Source: Immundisolibacter sp. (GTDB taxonomy: Bacteria; Pseudomonadota; Gammaproteobacteria; Immundisolibacterales; Immundisolibacteraceae). Taken from it: a stretch of DNA of 47,301 nt. A model generated the notes under the pieces. The model had not been told where the DNA came from. It searched no databases and saw only the letters and a list, made by a program, of their open reading frames with translations. A program made the position numbers and the translations under genes. Below are positions 7,249-15,890 of this stretch, one piece after another (position 1 is the first letter of the stretch; each line of letters begins with the position of its first letter). The stretch covers positions 276,357 through 323,657 of the forward strand of contig NZ_JACIZD010000003.1 in assembly GCF_014359565.1 (NCBI RefSeq), read 5' to 3'.

Positions 7249-9596
7249 GAAGCATCCATGTGGATCGTCCCGGCCGGCGGGCGCTGCAACAGCAATGCCA
7301 GCAAATAGGTGAAACCGACGCCGATCAGCAGCGTCAGGCCAATGGCGCGAATGAACGGCGTGGCGCTGAAGGCCAGCAGGCCGTAGGACAGCGCCGCCCC
7401 CACCGTCGACAGCGTAATGGCCAGCACCGTGGTGGCGCGCGAGGCCGCGCCTTCGCGCAGGAACACCGCGTAGTCCACGCCAAGGCCCAGCACCAGGAAC
7501 AGGCCAAGCACGTGGAACAGGTTGAGTGCGCCGCAGGCGCCCAGCACGCCGGCAGTGAGCAGCGCGGCGCCCATCGGCGCCATCAACAAGCGGGCGGCGT
7601 CCGTGATGCCGTAGCGCAGTGCCATCGCGCTGCCGATCAGAACATACGCGGCCGCCAGCAGCAGCAGCGCCAGTCGCCGGTAGTGGCCGAGCAGTTCGGA
7701 CACGGCGGCCACCTGGTCCACGAACTGCACGCCCGGCAGACCGGTCGCCAGTGCCCGCAGGGCGGCGAAGTCGCGGATCCCGCTCAGGCTGACGATCGAG
7801 GCATAGCCGTTTGCGTCTGCGCCCAGCCAAAGATCGCGATAGGGCATGGACACGGCATCGGCGAGCCACTGCGCCACACCCAGCGGTGGCGCGGCGGCCT
7901 CGAACTCAGCCAGGCGCTGCGCTACCAGCGCCGGCGGAAAGCCGAGCTCGTCCATCAGCCGCGGACCGATGCCGCCGGGGCGGTAGACCTGCGCCGCCAG
8001 CAGGGCATGGTTTTCCTGTTGCCGCTGCGCGGAAGGCAGGCCGCGGCTGATCGCCCGGTAGCTGTCGAGCCCACCGTGGGCGACCACCGGATCGAGGCCT
8101 TCCCGCAGGCGCTCCTCGGTCTGCAGCACGGCTTCGGGAGACGGCCCCTGGACAAGGAAGAACTGACTGTCGGGAATACTCTGCAGCAGCTCGCGTATGC
8201 GGCTGTCGGCTTCGCGCAGCGGCGCCGGCACGGCATACAGCAGCCTTACATCGTCGGCAAATCGGACGCCGGCCATGCCCAGCACGGCCAGCACGGCGAG
8301 GACCCAGGTCGCGCTGCGGGTGTGCCGGCCGCCCAAGCGGCCAAGGCTGCGATCGAGCCACACCGCCCAGCGCAGCGGTAGCGGCTTGCCGCGCCGAGCC
8401 GGCGGCCCCAGCACGGGGAACCAGCACAGCACGCCGATGCAGGCCACAACCAGGCCGGCGGCCGAAAACACGGCCATTTGCCTCAGCCCCGGCAAGGGCG
8501 TCAGGCCCAGGCTGAGGTAACCCAGCACGGCGCAGCCCATGCCCATGACGATGCTGGGGCCGACATGACGCAGGGCCTGGCGCGGCGTCCAGCCGGCCGG
8601 GTTGCGGAACTGGTCGGCCAGGAAGTGGGTGGAATAATCCGCCGCCACGCCGATCAGGCCGCTGCCGAATACCAGCGCGATCAGCGTCACGCGGCCGAAT
8701 ACCAGCTGGCACAGGGTCAAGGCGGCCAACGCGCCGCTGCCCAGCACGACGACGTTCAGCAGCAGGGGGCGCAGCGAACGGAAGGTCAGCAGGATCATCA
8801 GCGCCACGCCGAGCAGCGACAGCGTGCCGACCAGGTTGATCTCGGCGCGCGCGCGTCGCGCTGCCTGCGCCGCGTGCAGGATGACGCCGGCCGGGATCAC
8901 CTGCGCGCCCGCGCCGCGCGTCTGCGCCACCGCGGCATCGATCGCCGGCATGATCCGGTCCTGGGTATCGACCGAGAACGGGTCGCCGCCGATTTCGGCC
9001 CCGACCAGCACGTAACTGACGCCGGCCTGGGTGAGCATCAGCATGCCGTGGTCCGGGCGCACGGCGCCCAAGGCGGCCAGCTGCTGCGCCAAAAAGTCCC
9101 CGAGCAGGTTGAAGGGGTCCTGCGCCACCGGCAACGCCCGCGGCATGACACCGGGTCCATACAGTCCGGCGAGTGTTTGCGCGCGCAGGCGCTCGGTGCC
9201 GCCCGGCTGGCTCAGCAGCCGGCGCTGCGCGTCCGACAGCAGGCCGAAGCGATGCTCCCGGTACAGCGTCAGATCCGCCATCCCGGCATCGGCTTCCAGG
9301 CTCACGGCCGTGAACACGTGCGCATCGCGCAAGCGATCGGCCAGCAGCCGGGCCGCCTCACGCGCGCGCTGCGGATCGGCGTCGCCCACCAGGAACAGCA
9401 ATTTTCGGCCGACCGCATCGGAGTGGCGTTGCTGCGCGGCCGCGGTCTGATCGGCGGCGCCCGGCAGCAGGGCCATGATGTCGGTGTCGATGCGCAGCAC
9501 CGGGGCCACGCGCAGTGCATAGAACAGCACCAGCGCCGCCACGGCCGCGGTCCACAGCCAGAAGCGCAGGTAAATCCCGCCGGGCTCAGGGCTCAA
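7245..9596 (-). CDS. MMPL/RND-type exporter of the polyene lipid
   Basis: A large inner-membrane protein of about 783 residues with two repeated halves, each with one TM helix, a periplasmic loop and a group of five TM helices. Recognisable parts are RFWLWTAAVAALVLFYALRVAP and TDIMALLPG at the N-terminus, GSGLIGVAADYSTHFLADQF in the first half and LGLGVDYAVFLREG in the second. This is the MMPL exporter found with LolA-like carriers in aryl polyene loci. No ATG fits well; TTG at 9596, just upstream of the LolA stop at 9586, is preferred, while ATG 9647 would run deeper into the preceding gene. The true start is uncertain by about 17 codons. The stop overlaps the next gene. Confidence 0.88.
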   Translation of the reverse strand: MSPEPGGIYLRFWLWTAAVAALVLFYALRVAPVLRIDTDIMALLPGAADQTAAAQQRHSDAVGRKLLFLVGDADPQRAREAARLLADRLRDAHVFTAVSLEADAGMADLTLYREHRFGLLSDAQRRLLSQPGGTERLRAQTLAGLYGPGVMPRALPVAQDPFNLLGDFLAQQLAALGAVRPDHGMLMLTQAGVSYVLVGAEIGGDPFSVDTQDRIMPAIDAAVAQTRGAGAQVIPAGVILHAAQAARRARAEINLVGTLSLLGVALMILLTFRSLRPLLLNVVVLGSGALAALTLCQLVFGRVTLIALVFGSGLIGVAADYSTHFLADQFRNPAGWTPRQALRHVGPSIVMGMGCAVLGYLSLGLTPLPGLRQMAVFSAAGLVVACIGVLCWFPVLGPPARRGKPLPLRWAVWLDRSLGRLGGRHTRSATWVLAVLAVLGMAGVRFADDVRLLYAVPAPLREADSRIRELLQSIPDSQFFLVQGPSPEAVLQTEERLREGLDPVVAHGGLDSYRAISRGLPSAQRQQENHALLAAQVYRPGGIGPRLMDELGFPPALVAQRLAEFEAAAPPLGVAQWLADAVSMPYRDLWLGADANGYASIVSLSGIRDFAALRALATGLPGVQFVDQVAAVSELLGHYRRLALLLLAAAYVLIGSAMALRYGITDAARLLMAPMGAALLTAGVLGACGALNLFHVLGLFLVLGLGVDYAVFLREGAASRATTVLAITLSTVGAALSYGLLAFSATPFIRAIGLTLLIGVGFTYLLALLLQRPPAGTIHMDAS

Positions 9597-10233
9597 AGCG
9601 TTGGCGCTCGGTGGGCGTGAGGCTGGACCGGGGCTGCGCTGTCGCATCCAGGTCGATCTCGGTACGGTCGCCTGCCGCCTCGTACAGGCGCACCTGTTCC
9701 ACGCGCGCGCCACCGCTGATGATGGCTTGCTGGAACCAGGCGGCGAGGCTCGCATCGCGCGGTCGCAGGCCCAGCTGCCAGCGCCCGCCGGAGTCGGTCA
9801 TGAACAGGTCGAAGCTGCGCGCCAGGGTGTCGATGTCGAGCGTGAACAGGGCGAAAAAGACGCTGGCGACGAGCTCCGACCCCGGCTGGCGAAGGCTTGT
9901 GCGGTCCGGCGCCGATGGGCCGGCGTCCAGCTGCACCAGTCCGCCATGGGTCAACGTCACGGCGGAGTCGATCGGCGTCTGGGCATGCCACCACACGCCC
10001 AGATCGCGCACCAGCAGGAACTCGCCACTGGACGTCAGTGGTTGCGGAATCTCGCTCAGATACTTGCGCTGCTCGAAGCGGCCCCGCAGCACCTGAATCT
10101 GGCCCAGATCGGGCATGGCCGCTCGCAGGACGGCCTGCGCCCGGGCCGGCGTTTGCGGGTGATCGAACAGGTCGTCGGCCAGCACCGGCAGGGCAAACAG
10201 CAGGGCGATCAGCCAGCGCAACGCATGCTTCAT
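9586..10233 (-). CDS. LolA-like outer-membrane lipoprotein carrier
   Basis: A 215-residue periplasmic protein with a signal peptide (MKHALRWLIALLFALPVLADD) and a LolA-type fold: LRGRFEQRKYLSEIPQPLTSSGEFLLVRDLGVWW resembles the GxFxQ...L..P..S.G.F...R..G..W pattern of LolA relatives. True LolA carries lipoproteins; versions inside aryl polyene loci work with the MMPL pump and are thought to carry the polyene lipid across the periplasm. The ATG at 10233 overlaps the thioesterase stop (ATGA). It is a pathway-specific copy because it lies in the operon and has divergent loops. Confidence 0.88.
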   Translation of the reverse strand: MKHALRWLIALLFALPVLADDLFDHPQTPARAQAVLRAAMPDLGQIQVLRGRFEQRKYLSEIPQPLTSSGEFLLVRDLGVWWHAQTPIDSAVTLTHGGLVQLDAGPSAPDRTSLRQPGSELVASVFFALFTLDIDTLARSFDLFMTDSGGRWQLGLRPRDASLAAWFQQAIISGGARVEQVRLYEAAGDRTEIDLDATAQPRSSLTPTERQRFEP

Positions 10234-10652
10234 GTCGCCAGTCCGAGTTTTTCGAGCAGCACCACGGGCGAGGGCAGGCACATCTGGCGCGTTTCCAGGT
10301 CCACCGCAACCTGCACCGTCTCGCCCTGGGTCAGGCGCTTGCCGGTGGCGGCGTCGGTGATCCGGTAGCGGATGCGCAGCCGGAATTGCCATTCCAGCAG
10401 GGTGGCACTGACGTTCAGGCATTGCGCAAACACGGCCGGCCGGATGTATCGCACGCGCAGGTCGATGACCGGCCAGCTGTAGCCGGACGCGGCCATTTGC
10501 GGGTAGTTGTAATCGAAGCTCTCAAGCAGCGCGCAGCGGGCGAGCTCGAAGTACTTCGCGTAGTGGCCATGCCAGACGATGCCGGCCGGGTCCAGGTCGT
10601 GGAACGGCACCTGCACCTGTACCGCCGCGCTTCGTGCCGCTGGCGCGCTCAT
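10230..10652 (-). CDS. Hotdog thioesterase (4HBT/YbgC-type)
   Basis: A 140-residue single hotdog domain. The motif FHDLDPAGIVWHGHYAKYFE near residues 15-35 contains the Asp of the 4-hydroxybenzoyl-CoA thioesterase/YbgC class. The motif is followed by RCALLESFDY and a typical VRYIRPAVF strand. It would hydrolyse acyl-ACP or acyl-CoA thioesters, here perhaps releasing or proofreading polyene chains. It overlaps both neighbours by four bases (ATGA at each end), so it is probably translated in step with the glycosyltransferase and LolA genes. Confidence 0.88.
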   Translation of the reverse strand: MSAPAARSAAVQVQVPFHDLDPAGIVWHGHYAKYFELARCALLESFDYNYPQMAASGYSWPVIDLRVRYIRPAVFAQCLNVSATLLEWQFRLRIRYRITDAATGKRLTQGETVQVAVDLETRQMCLPSPVVLLEKLGLAT

Positions 10653-11428
10653 GCGGTGCGCCGCCACAGCAGCCGCGGCAGGCGCAGGCACATGCCGACC
10701 AGCAGCCGCAGGTGCATCCAGGCCAGGCGCAGGTTCTCGCGCACCATGTGGAAGTGCGACACGCCGTCGGCGGGGTAGGTCACGCGCGTGGGCACGCTTT
10801 GCACCGGCACGCCGCGCCAGAACATGCGCACCATGATCTCGGTGTCGAACTCCATGCGCCGGCCGACGTGGCCCTGGTCCCACACCGCCAGCGCGGTGTC
10901 CACCGGGTAGACCCGAAAGCCGCACATCGAGTCGCGGATCTGCAGCGAAAGAGTCTGCAGCCAGACCAGAACGTGCGTCAGGTAGCGGCCATACAGGCGC
11001 GCCTTGGGCACCGACTCGTCATACACCGGGATGCCGGTGACCAGTGCCTGTGGCTGCGCGCGGGACACCGACAGCAGGCGCGGCAGGTCGCTGGCGTCGT
11101 GCTGGCCGTCGGCGTCGATCTGCACCGCGTGCGTAAAGCCGGCGGCGTGAGCCTCCCTGAGGCCGGTCATCACCGCCTCGCCCTTGCCGCGGTTTCGCGC
11201 ATGGCGGCTCAGGCGCACCCACTGCGCCTCGCGGCTGGCGATCTGTTGCAGCACTTCGCGGCTGGGCTCGCCGCTGCCGTCATCGACGATCCAGCAGTTC
11301 AGGCCAAAGGGCTTGAGTCGCTCGATGGTGCCGGCAATGGCGCCTTCGTGACGGTAAAAGGGGATGACGATGCAGGGTCGGTAGGGCGCCGTGCCGCCGT
11401 ACTGCGTGGGGTGCTCGCCCTGGATCAC
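10649..11428 (-). CDS. Family 2 glycosyltransferase
   Basis: A 259-residue GT-A fold glycosyltransferase: PCIVIPFYRHE at the N-terminus, CWIVDDGSGEPS (nucleotide-binding Asp pair), and HAVQIDADGQHD, which contains the DxD-type metal motif. The C-terminal region is amphipathic (RLAWMHLRLLVGMCLRLPRLL), suggesting contact with the inner membrane. Aryl polyene loci usually carry such a GT2, which links the polyene to a sugar or other head group; the acceptor is unknown here. The GTG start at 11428 shares one base with the acyltransferase stop (TAGTG). Confidence 0.9.
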   Translation of the reverse strand: MIQGEHPTQYGGTAPYRPCIVIPFYRHEGAIAGTIERLKPFGLNCWIVDDGSGEPSREVLQQIASREAQWVRLSRHARNRGKGEAVMTGLREAHAAGFTHAVQIDADGQHDASDLPRLLSVSRAQPQALVTGIPVYDESVPKARLYGRYLTHVLVWLQTLSLQIRDSMCGFRVYPVDTALAVWDQGHVGRRMEFDTEIMVRMFWRGVPVQSVPTRVTYPADGVSHFHMVRENLRLAWMHLRLLVGMCLRLPRLLWRRTA

Positions 11429-12267
11429 TAGGCTGCCGCCGAATCCACGGGTGCGGATGCCGCGCCGGCCGCCGTGGCGCTCGGCAGCGCCGCCGAACCG
11501 ACGCGGGCGCTGAAATAGTCCAGCAGGTGGGCCGTCACGCGGCGCGCGGAAACGGACCTTGGCTCACCGGCCACCACCAGGTCGGCCAGGCGGATCGGCT
11601 CGCCGACGCTCACGCACCAGTGCGGTCTTTGCGCCGGCACCCGGTACCAGACGTCGGACTTGGTCAGGGCACTGGGATGGCACACGATGGTGACGGGCAG
11701 CAGGTCGCAGCCGGCGACGAGCGCGATGTGGGCCGGGCCGCGTTTCATCTTCAGCGGCTGGCCCGGCACGCTGCGCGTTCCTTCCGGAAACACCAGCAGC
11801 GAGTCGCCGGCGCGCAGTGTCGCCAGGCAGTCCTCGATCAGGTGTTCGGGGGTGCTGTTGGGGATATAACCGGCCCAGCGCATCGGCGCACCCAGGAATG
11901 GATTGCGCTGCAGCGATTCCTTGACGATGCAGCCGACCTGCGGCATCTGGGCACCGATGAACAGCACGTCGATCAGGCTCGGGTGATTGGCCACCACCAG
12001 CTGGCCGGGCGCCGCCAGCCGCTCGACGCCGTGCAGCTCGAAGCTGAGCATGCCCAGCCGGCGCGCCATGCCCAGGATGAAGCGGTAAAACACATGCGTG
12101 CAATGGCGCACCCGCCGACGCGTGGTGGCCTCGTCGGGCGAACTCAGGCGCAGCAGCGGATACCACACCACGCTGACCACGACGCAGGCCAGGCCGAAGG
12201 TGGCGAAACACAGGCCGGTACTGGCGATCCGCGAGGCGTAATCCAGCCTCTGCCGCCAGCCGCTCAT
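11428..12267 (-). CDS. 1-acylglycerol-phosphate acyltransferase-like protein (PlsC family)
   Basis: A 279-residue protein with an N-terminal hydrophobic region and PlsC motifs in order: VVANHPSLIDVLFIG (H-x4-D, catalytic), PMRWAGYIPNSTPE, and LLVFPEGTRSVPGQP (FPEGTRS, phosphate binding). It is one of two acyltransferases of the locus (the other is at 16222-17148) and may attach acyl or polyene chains to a glycerol or lipid acceptor in the inner membrane. The start ATG at 12267 overlaps the stop of the chorismatase gene. An alanine-rich tail of about 20 residues is not part of the fold. Confidence 0.9.
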   Translation of the reverse strand: MSGWRQRLDYASRIASTGLCFATFGLACVVVSVVWYPLLRLSSPDEATTRRRVRHCTHVFYRFILGMARRLGMLSFELHGVERLAAPGQLVVANHPSLIDVLFIGAQMPQVGCIVKESLQRNPFLGAPMRWAGYIPNSTPEHLIEDCLATLRAGDSLLVFPEGTRSVPGQPLKMKRGPAHIALVAGCDLLPVTIVCHPSALTKSDVWYRVPAQRPHWCVSVGEPIRLADLVVAGEPRSVSARRVTAHLLDYFSARVGSAALPSATAAGAASAPVDSAAA

Positions 12268-13283
12268 GCGGCTGCCTGCGCCGATGCGCTGTGCGCGGTG
12301 GCGGTGAACAGCCCCTCGATCTCCAGCAGCAGGTCGCGGCGGCAGATATCACCGACCAGGCACAGCAGCGGTACCTGGTCGCCAAACAGCTGCCGCACGC
12401 GCGGCAGCAGCGCGGGGTCTTCGTGGCCGGGACGGATGTAAACCTTGAGCGCAGCCGCGCGAAAAGGCCCGGCCGCCGGCTCGAACGCGCTGGCCTCACC
12501 GAGCAGCGCTTCGACGTTGCGATGAGTTTCGTCCAGCTGGGCCAGCAGGTCGCCCGGATGCAGCGTCCGGTGACCCACCACGCTGGCGGTGCCCGAGACG
12601 AACAGGTGACTGCAGTCGGCCCAGCGCTTCAGGCAGGCGCGCGAGAAACTCGGGCTCTTGGGGCCGTAGGTCGGCGGGTAGCGAAAGGCGCTGACCTGGC
12701 GCGGGTTCTCGATCTGCGCGCCCGGATCGCGCGCGGCCAGGAAGTACACCGTCATGCCGCCCTCCTGGGTGCCGATGGCGGTGGCGGCCGGCAGTCGGCC
12801 TTCAAAACCCGGCTGCCGGGCGAGGGCGTCATGCCGTCCCTGGCTGAATTGGCGGTAGCGCTCGGCGTCGCCTTCGCCGTGGTTGATGTGGCCCAGGAAA
12901 TTCCACATCCGCAGCCAGCACGGGTAACCGAGGCGCCGCAGCAGCAGGTCGATGCGCAGGTACGCATGCGCGGTGGCGCGAACCAGGTCGGTCAGTTCGC
13001 CTTCCTCCAGGCGCAGATGCCCGAACAGCACCTCGCCATCGTGGGCGTAACCGAAGCCGTCGGACCAGCCGTGCTCGACCGGCCGGCGACTGCGCCAGAC
13101 CTCGGCCACCGGCGCGCCACCGGTCTGCGGCAGCGCGATGTTGACCTCGCGGGGGTCCTGCGCTGTGCTCAGGTGGGTGCCGAAGTGAATCCGCGCCAGT
13201 ACATCGTGATCGAGCGTCTCGTGCGCGTCCGGCTCGTGGGACAGCTGATAGGAACAGCCGTCGCTAGGTAACGTGGGTGCCAT
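12264..13283 (-). CDS. xanB2: XanB2-type chorismatase (3-/4-hydroxybenzoate synthase)
   Basis: A 339-residue protein of the chorismatase family. The conserved stretch ENPRQVSAFRYPPTYGPKSP, then SGTASVVGHRTLHPGDLLAQ and LDETHRNVEALL, matches XanB2 and related FkbO/Hyg5 enzymes as I recall them. In Xanthomonas, XanB2 cleaves chorismate to 3-hydroxybenzoate (starter of xanthomonadin) and 4-hydroxybenzoate (ubiquinone precursor). Sitting at the head of the minus arm it would supply the aryl starter, replacing the ammonia-lyase used in enterobacterial aryl polyene loci. Whether this copy makes 3-HBA, 4-HBA or both cannot be decided from sequence alone. The start is at ATG 13283; the opposite arm begins about 310 bp away. 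Confidence 0.88.
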   Translation of the reverse strand: MAPTLPSDGCSYQLSHEPDAHETLDHDVLARIHFGTHLSTAQDPREVNIALPQTGGAPVAEVWRSRRPVEHGWSDGFGYAHDGEVLFGHLRLEEGELTDLVRATAHAYLRIDLLLRRLGYPCWLRMWNFLGHINHGEGDAERYRQFSQGRHDALARQPGFEGRLPAATAIGTQEGGMTVYFLAARDPGAQIENPRQVSAFRYPPTYGPKSPSFSRACLKRWADCSHLFVSGTASVVGHRTLHPGDLLAQLDETHRNVEALLGEASAFEPAAGPFRAAALKVYIRPGHEDPALLPRVRQLFGDQVPLLCLVGDICRRDLLLEIEGLFTATAHSASAQAAA

Positions 13284-13597
13284 GCGTGGACTCGGTGGTC
13301 GCCACCGATTCCTGTTGGTATTTACAGTAAATCAGGGGGGGCTTCCCTTGGAGAAGGGTAGGCGTTGCAGGTGGCGAGGTCTGTCCGCTACCACACACAA
13401 AACTTGCGATCCTGTCAGCCATGCCGCCGCCGAGCCGCGGGCCGACCGCACCGTCCTGCGCACACGCATTGACGGGCCAGGTTACGCCCGCAACCGGCGG
13501 CATATGTGCGATGCGCAACGTACGTGGTGCTGCCGAACCGGATTATAGTTCAACCACTATGTCAGCCATTGAACCAGCCACTGAAGGGGAATCAGGC
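13284..13597. promoter_or_regulatory. Divergent promoter region of the two pigment operons
   Basis: These 314 bp separate the chorismatase gene (minus) from the ACP gene (plus) and must hold the promoters for both arms. The left part is AT-richer than its surroundings, with the palindrome at 13320-13332. The right end has GAAGGGGA seven bases before the ACP start. No confident -35/-10 pair can be named. Confidence 0.6.
13320..13332. promoter_or_regulatory. 13-bp palindrome, candidate operator
   Basis: ATTTAC-A-GTAAAT is a perfect palindrome about 37 bp upstream of the chorismatase start, in the middle of otherwise GC-rich DNA. Its location between divergent operons fits a regulator site; the binding protein is unknown. 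Confidence 0.4.
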
Positions 13598-13876
13598 ATG
13601 TCCCCACTGTCCGACGCAGAGCGCGAGATGGCGCAATTTCTGGTCACCGTGCTCAACCTGGAAGGCGTGGCGCCGGACGACATTTCGCCCGAGGCGCCGC
13701 TATTCAGCCATGAGGCCGCCGGCCTGGGTCTGGATTCGATCGATGCCCTGGAGATCGCACTGGGCGTGCAGCAGAAATACGGCGTCGAGCTGCGGGCCGA
13801 CGACGAGGACAACAAGCAGATCTTCGGCTCGCTGCGGGCGCTCAGCGCCTACGTGCAAAGCCGCCGCCCTGCCTGA
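13598..13876 (+). CDS. Acyl carrier protein of the polyene pathway
   Basis: A 92-residue acidic protein with the phosphopantetheine motif GLDSID; Ser47 is the attachment site. The upstream AUG at 13559 is in frame, but 13598 is chosen because GAAGGGGA lies at ideal distance before it and the family starts near MSPLSDAEREM. It would carry the aryl starter and the growing polyene. It is the first gene of the plus arm, and its stop overlaps the next start (TGATG). Only this one ACP is visible in the locus, whereas many aryl polyene clusters carry two. Confidence 0.92.
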   Translation: MSPLSDAEREMAQFLVTVLNLEGVAPDDISPEAPLFSHEAAGLGLDSIDALEIALGVQQKYGVELRADDEDNKQIFGSLRALSAYVQSRRPA

Positions 13877-14469
13877 TGCCGGTGCTGCTGCTCGCCTATC
13901 CGGTGCTGGTGCACCTGGCCGTGTTGTGGGGCGCGCCGCGCCTTGAATGGCTGGCGCTGGTGGTGATGTGCGCAATCCCGCTGTATCAGGGCCTGCGGGC
14001 GCTGCGCCCCGGCCACTGGCTGAGCCTGCTGGCCCTGGCCGGTTTGCTGCACGTACTGACGCGCATGGGCGGCGGCATGTACGCCCTGTTCGTGCCGGCG
14101 GTGGTCACGCCGGCCGCCGTGCTGGCGGTGTTTGCCGGCTCGCTGCGCGCCGGTCAGGTACCGGTGGCGACGCGTCTGGCGCAGCTGAGCCGCGACGCGC
14201 TGGAGCCGGACGTGCTGGTCTACACGCGGCGCGTGACGGCGCTGTGGGTGCTGATCCTGGCGGCCATCGCGGTCGGCAACGCGGCCCTGGCCCTGTTCGC
14301 GCCGCTGCCGGTGTGGTCGCTGTTCAGCAACTTCGTGAATTACCTGCTGGTCGGCCTGGTGTTCGTGCTGGAGTACCTGTACCGGCGGCTGCGCTTCCCG
14401 GCCCATGTTCACGGCGGATTTCTGGCCCACCTTCGCCTGGTCGCGCGCACCGACTACAAGGCGGTCTGA
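13876..14469 (+). CDS. COG4648-type membrane protein
   Basis: A 197-residue integral membrane protein with about six hydrophobic segments (MPVLLLAYPVLVHLAVLWG, HWLSLLALAGLLHVL, LWVLILAAIAVGNAALALF, FVNYLLVGLVFVLEYLYRR). It matches the predicted membrane protein that commonly sits between the ACP and ligase genes of aryl polyene loci. Its function is not known; a role in anchoring the synthesis complex to the inner membrane is a guess. It overlaps the ACP stop by the A of its ATG. Confidence 0.82.
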   Translation: MPVLLLAYPVLVHLAVLWGAPRLEWLALVVMCAIPLYQGLRALRPGHWLSLLALAGLLHVLTRMGGGMYALFVPAVVTPAAVLAVFAGSLRAGQVPVATRLAQLSRDALEPDVLVYTRRVTALWVLILAAIAVGNAALALFAPLPVWSLFSNFVNYLLVGLVFVLEYLYRRLRFPAHVHGGFLAHLRLVARTDYKAV

Positions 14470-14470
14470 C

Positions 14471-14557
14471 ATGGTCTTGCACCCGTTCAGGCATTACGCC
14501 CAGGATCCCGGGGCGCGGCGCGCGCAAGCCCTGCGCGTGCGCGGAGGGGAGCATTAG
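14471..14557 (+). CDS. 28-codon ORF overlapping the ligase start
   Basis: ATG one base after the membrane-protein stop opens MVLHPFRHYAQDPGARRAQA... and ends in TAG at 14555-14557. It reads through the GGAGG that serves the ligase and its stop overlaps the proposed ATT start codon of the ligase (ATTAG). It may be a real leader that couples translation, or the remains of the original ligase N-terminus after a frameshift. No homology is recognised. Confidence 0.35.
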   Translation: MVLHPFRHYAQDPGARRAQALRVRGGEH

Positions 14558-15890
14558 CGCCATCGCGCGGCTGCCGCTCATCGATCTCAATCACCCGCCA
14601 GGTCCGGTGGCGTGGCGCGGTTCGGATGGCGTGAGCCGGCAGCGATTCCTGATCGACGTGCTCGCCCTGGCGAGCCGACTTCCGGAAGCGACTCACGCGC
14701 TCAACCTGTGCGAGGACCGCTACCGCTTCATGACCGCCTTCGCCGCAGTGTGCCTGCGCGGCCAGACCAATCTGCTGCCGCCGAGCCAGGCGGCCGGTGT
14801 CATGGCGCAAATCGTCGGTGCGTATCCCGGTTGTTACGGGCTGGCCGACACGGTGCCGCCCGACCTGCCGCTGACATGGATCGCGGTGAGCGACGAAGCG
14901 GGCGCCGATATCGCGCCGCACGCGGTTCCGACCCTGCTCCACGACCACATCGCCGCAGTGGTTTTCACCTCCGGCAGCACCGGCACGCCGCAGGTGCATG
15001 CCAAGACCTGGGGCACGCTGGCGCGCACGGCGCAGCTGATCGCGCAGCGCTTTCTGGGAGACGGGGCTGTCGCAGCCAACATCGTGGCCACTGTGCCACC
15101 GCAGCACATGTACGGCCTCGAAACCACGGTGATGATGGCCTTGGCCAGTGGCTGCGCCGTGCACGTCGGCCGCACCTTCTTTCCGGCCGAGTTGCGCGAC
15201 GCCCTGGCGCAGGTGCCGGCACCGCGGGTGCTGATCACGACGCCCGTTCACCTGCGCGCGTTCATCGCTGCCGGTGGGTCGTTCCCGGCGTTGCAGCTGG
15301 TCGTGTCGGCCACCGCGCCCCTTGCAACGGAGCTGGCGGCGGCCGCCGAAGCCGCGCTCGGGGCGCCGGTGCATGAAATCTATGGCTGCACCGAGGCCGG
15401 CAGCATGGCCACGCGCCGTACCATCGCCACGCCGGTCTGGCAGTTGTTCCCCGGCATGCACCTGAGCTGGCACAACGGCACGGACCTCGTGCACGGCGAG
15501 CATCTGCCGGCGCCGGTAACGCTGCCGGATCTTGTCGACGACCTGGGTGATGGCCGGTTCCACTTGCGCGGACGCAGTACCGACCTGCTCAAGGTGGCCG
15601 GCAAGCGCGCGTCCCTGAGCGAGCTGACGGCGCATCTGCTGCGGATTCCGGGCGTCGTCGATGCCGTGGTGTTCGTGCCCGAAGCGGCGCGGGGCGGCGA
15701 GGCGCGGCCCGCGGCGCTGGTGGTGGCGCCTGAGCTGAGTGAGGCGCACATCCTGGCGGCGCTTGGCACGATGGTCGATCCGGTGTTCCTGCCCCGGCCG
15801 CTGGTCCGCGTGGCGCGCCTGCCGCGCAACACGGTCGGCAAGCTGCCGCAGGCGGCGCTGCTGGCCGAGCTGGAGCGTGGCCGTGCCTGA
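14553..15890 (+). CDS. AMP-dependent acyl/aryl ligase
   Basis: An adenylate-forming enzyme of about 445 residues. FTSGSTGTPQVHAKTWG is the P-loop (A3), EIYGCTEAGSMATR the A5 region, and RGRSTDLLKVAGKRASLSE the A8 hinge, with GKLPQ near the C-terminal catalytic Lys. It would activate the hydroxybenzoate starter and load it on the ACP. The protein family starts just before LPLIDL. No ATG, GTG or TTG exists there; ATT at 14553 has GGAGG five bases upstream, so a rare ATT start is proposed. A gene finder would likely pick GTG 14607 and lose 18 residues. Confidence 0.88.
   Translation: MSAIARLPLIDLNHPPGPVAWRGSDGVSRQRFLIDVLALASRLPEATHALNLCEDRYRFMTAFAAVCLRGQTNLLPPSQAAGVMAQIVGAYPGCYGLADTVPPDLPLTWIAVSDEAGADIAPHAVPTLLHDHIAAVVFTSGSTGTPQVHAKTWGTLARTAQLIAQRFLGDGAVAANIVATVPPQHMYGLETTVMMALASGCAVHVGRTFFPAELRDALAQVPAPRVLITTPVHLRAFIAAGGSFPALQLVVSATAPLATELAAAAEAALGAPVHEIYGCTEAGSMATRRTIATPVWQLFPGMHLSWHNGTDLVHGEHLPAPVTLPDLVDDLGDGRFHLRGRSTDLLKVAGKRASLSELTAHLLRIPGVVDAVVFVPEAARGGEARPAALVVAPELSEAHILAALGTMVDPVFLPRPLVRVARLPRNTVGKLPQAALLAELERGRA

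Noticed and set aside
9597-9755. Longer MMPL N-terminus from ATG 9755 or 9647
   Set aside because: It would overlap far into the LolA gene with a non-membrane, Arg-rich sequence unlike exporter N-termini.
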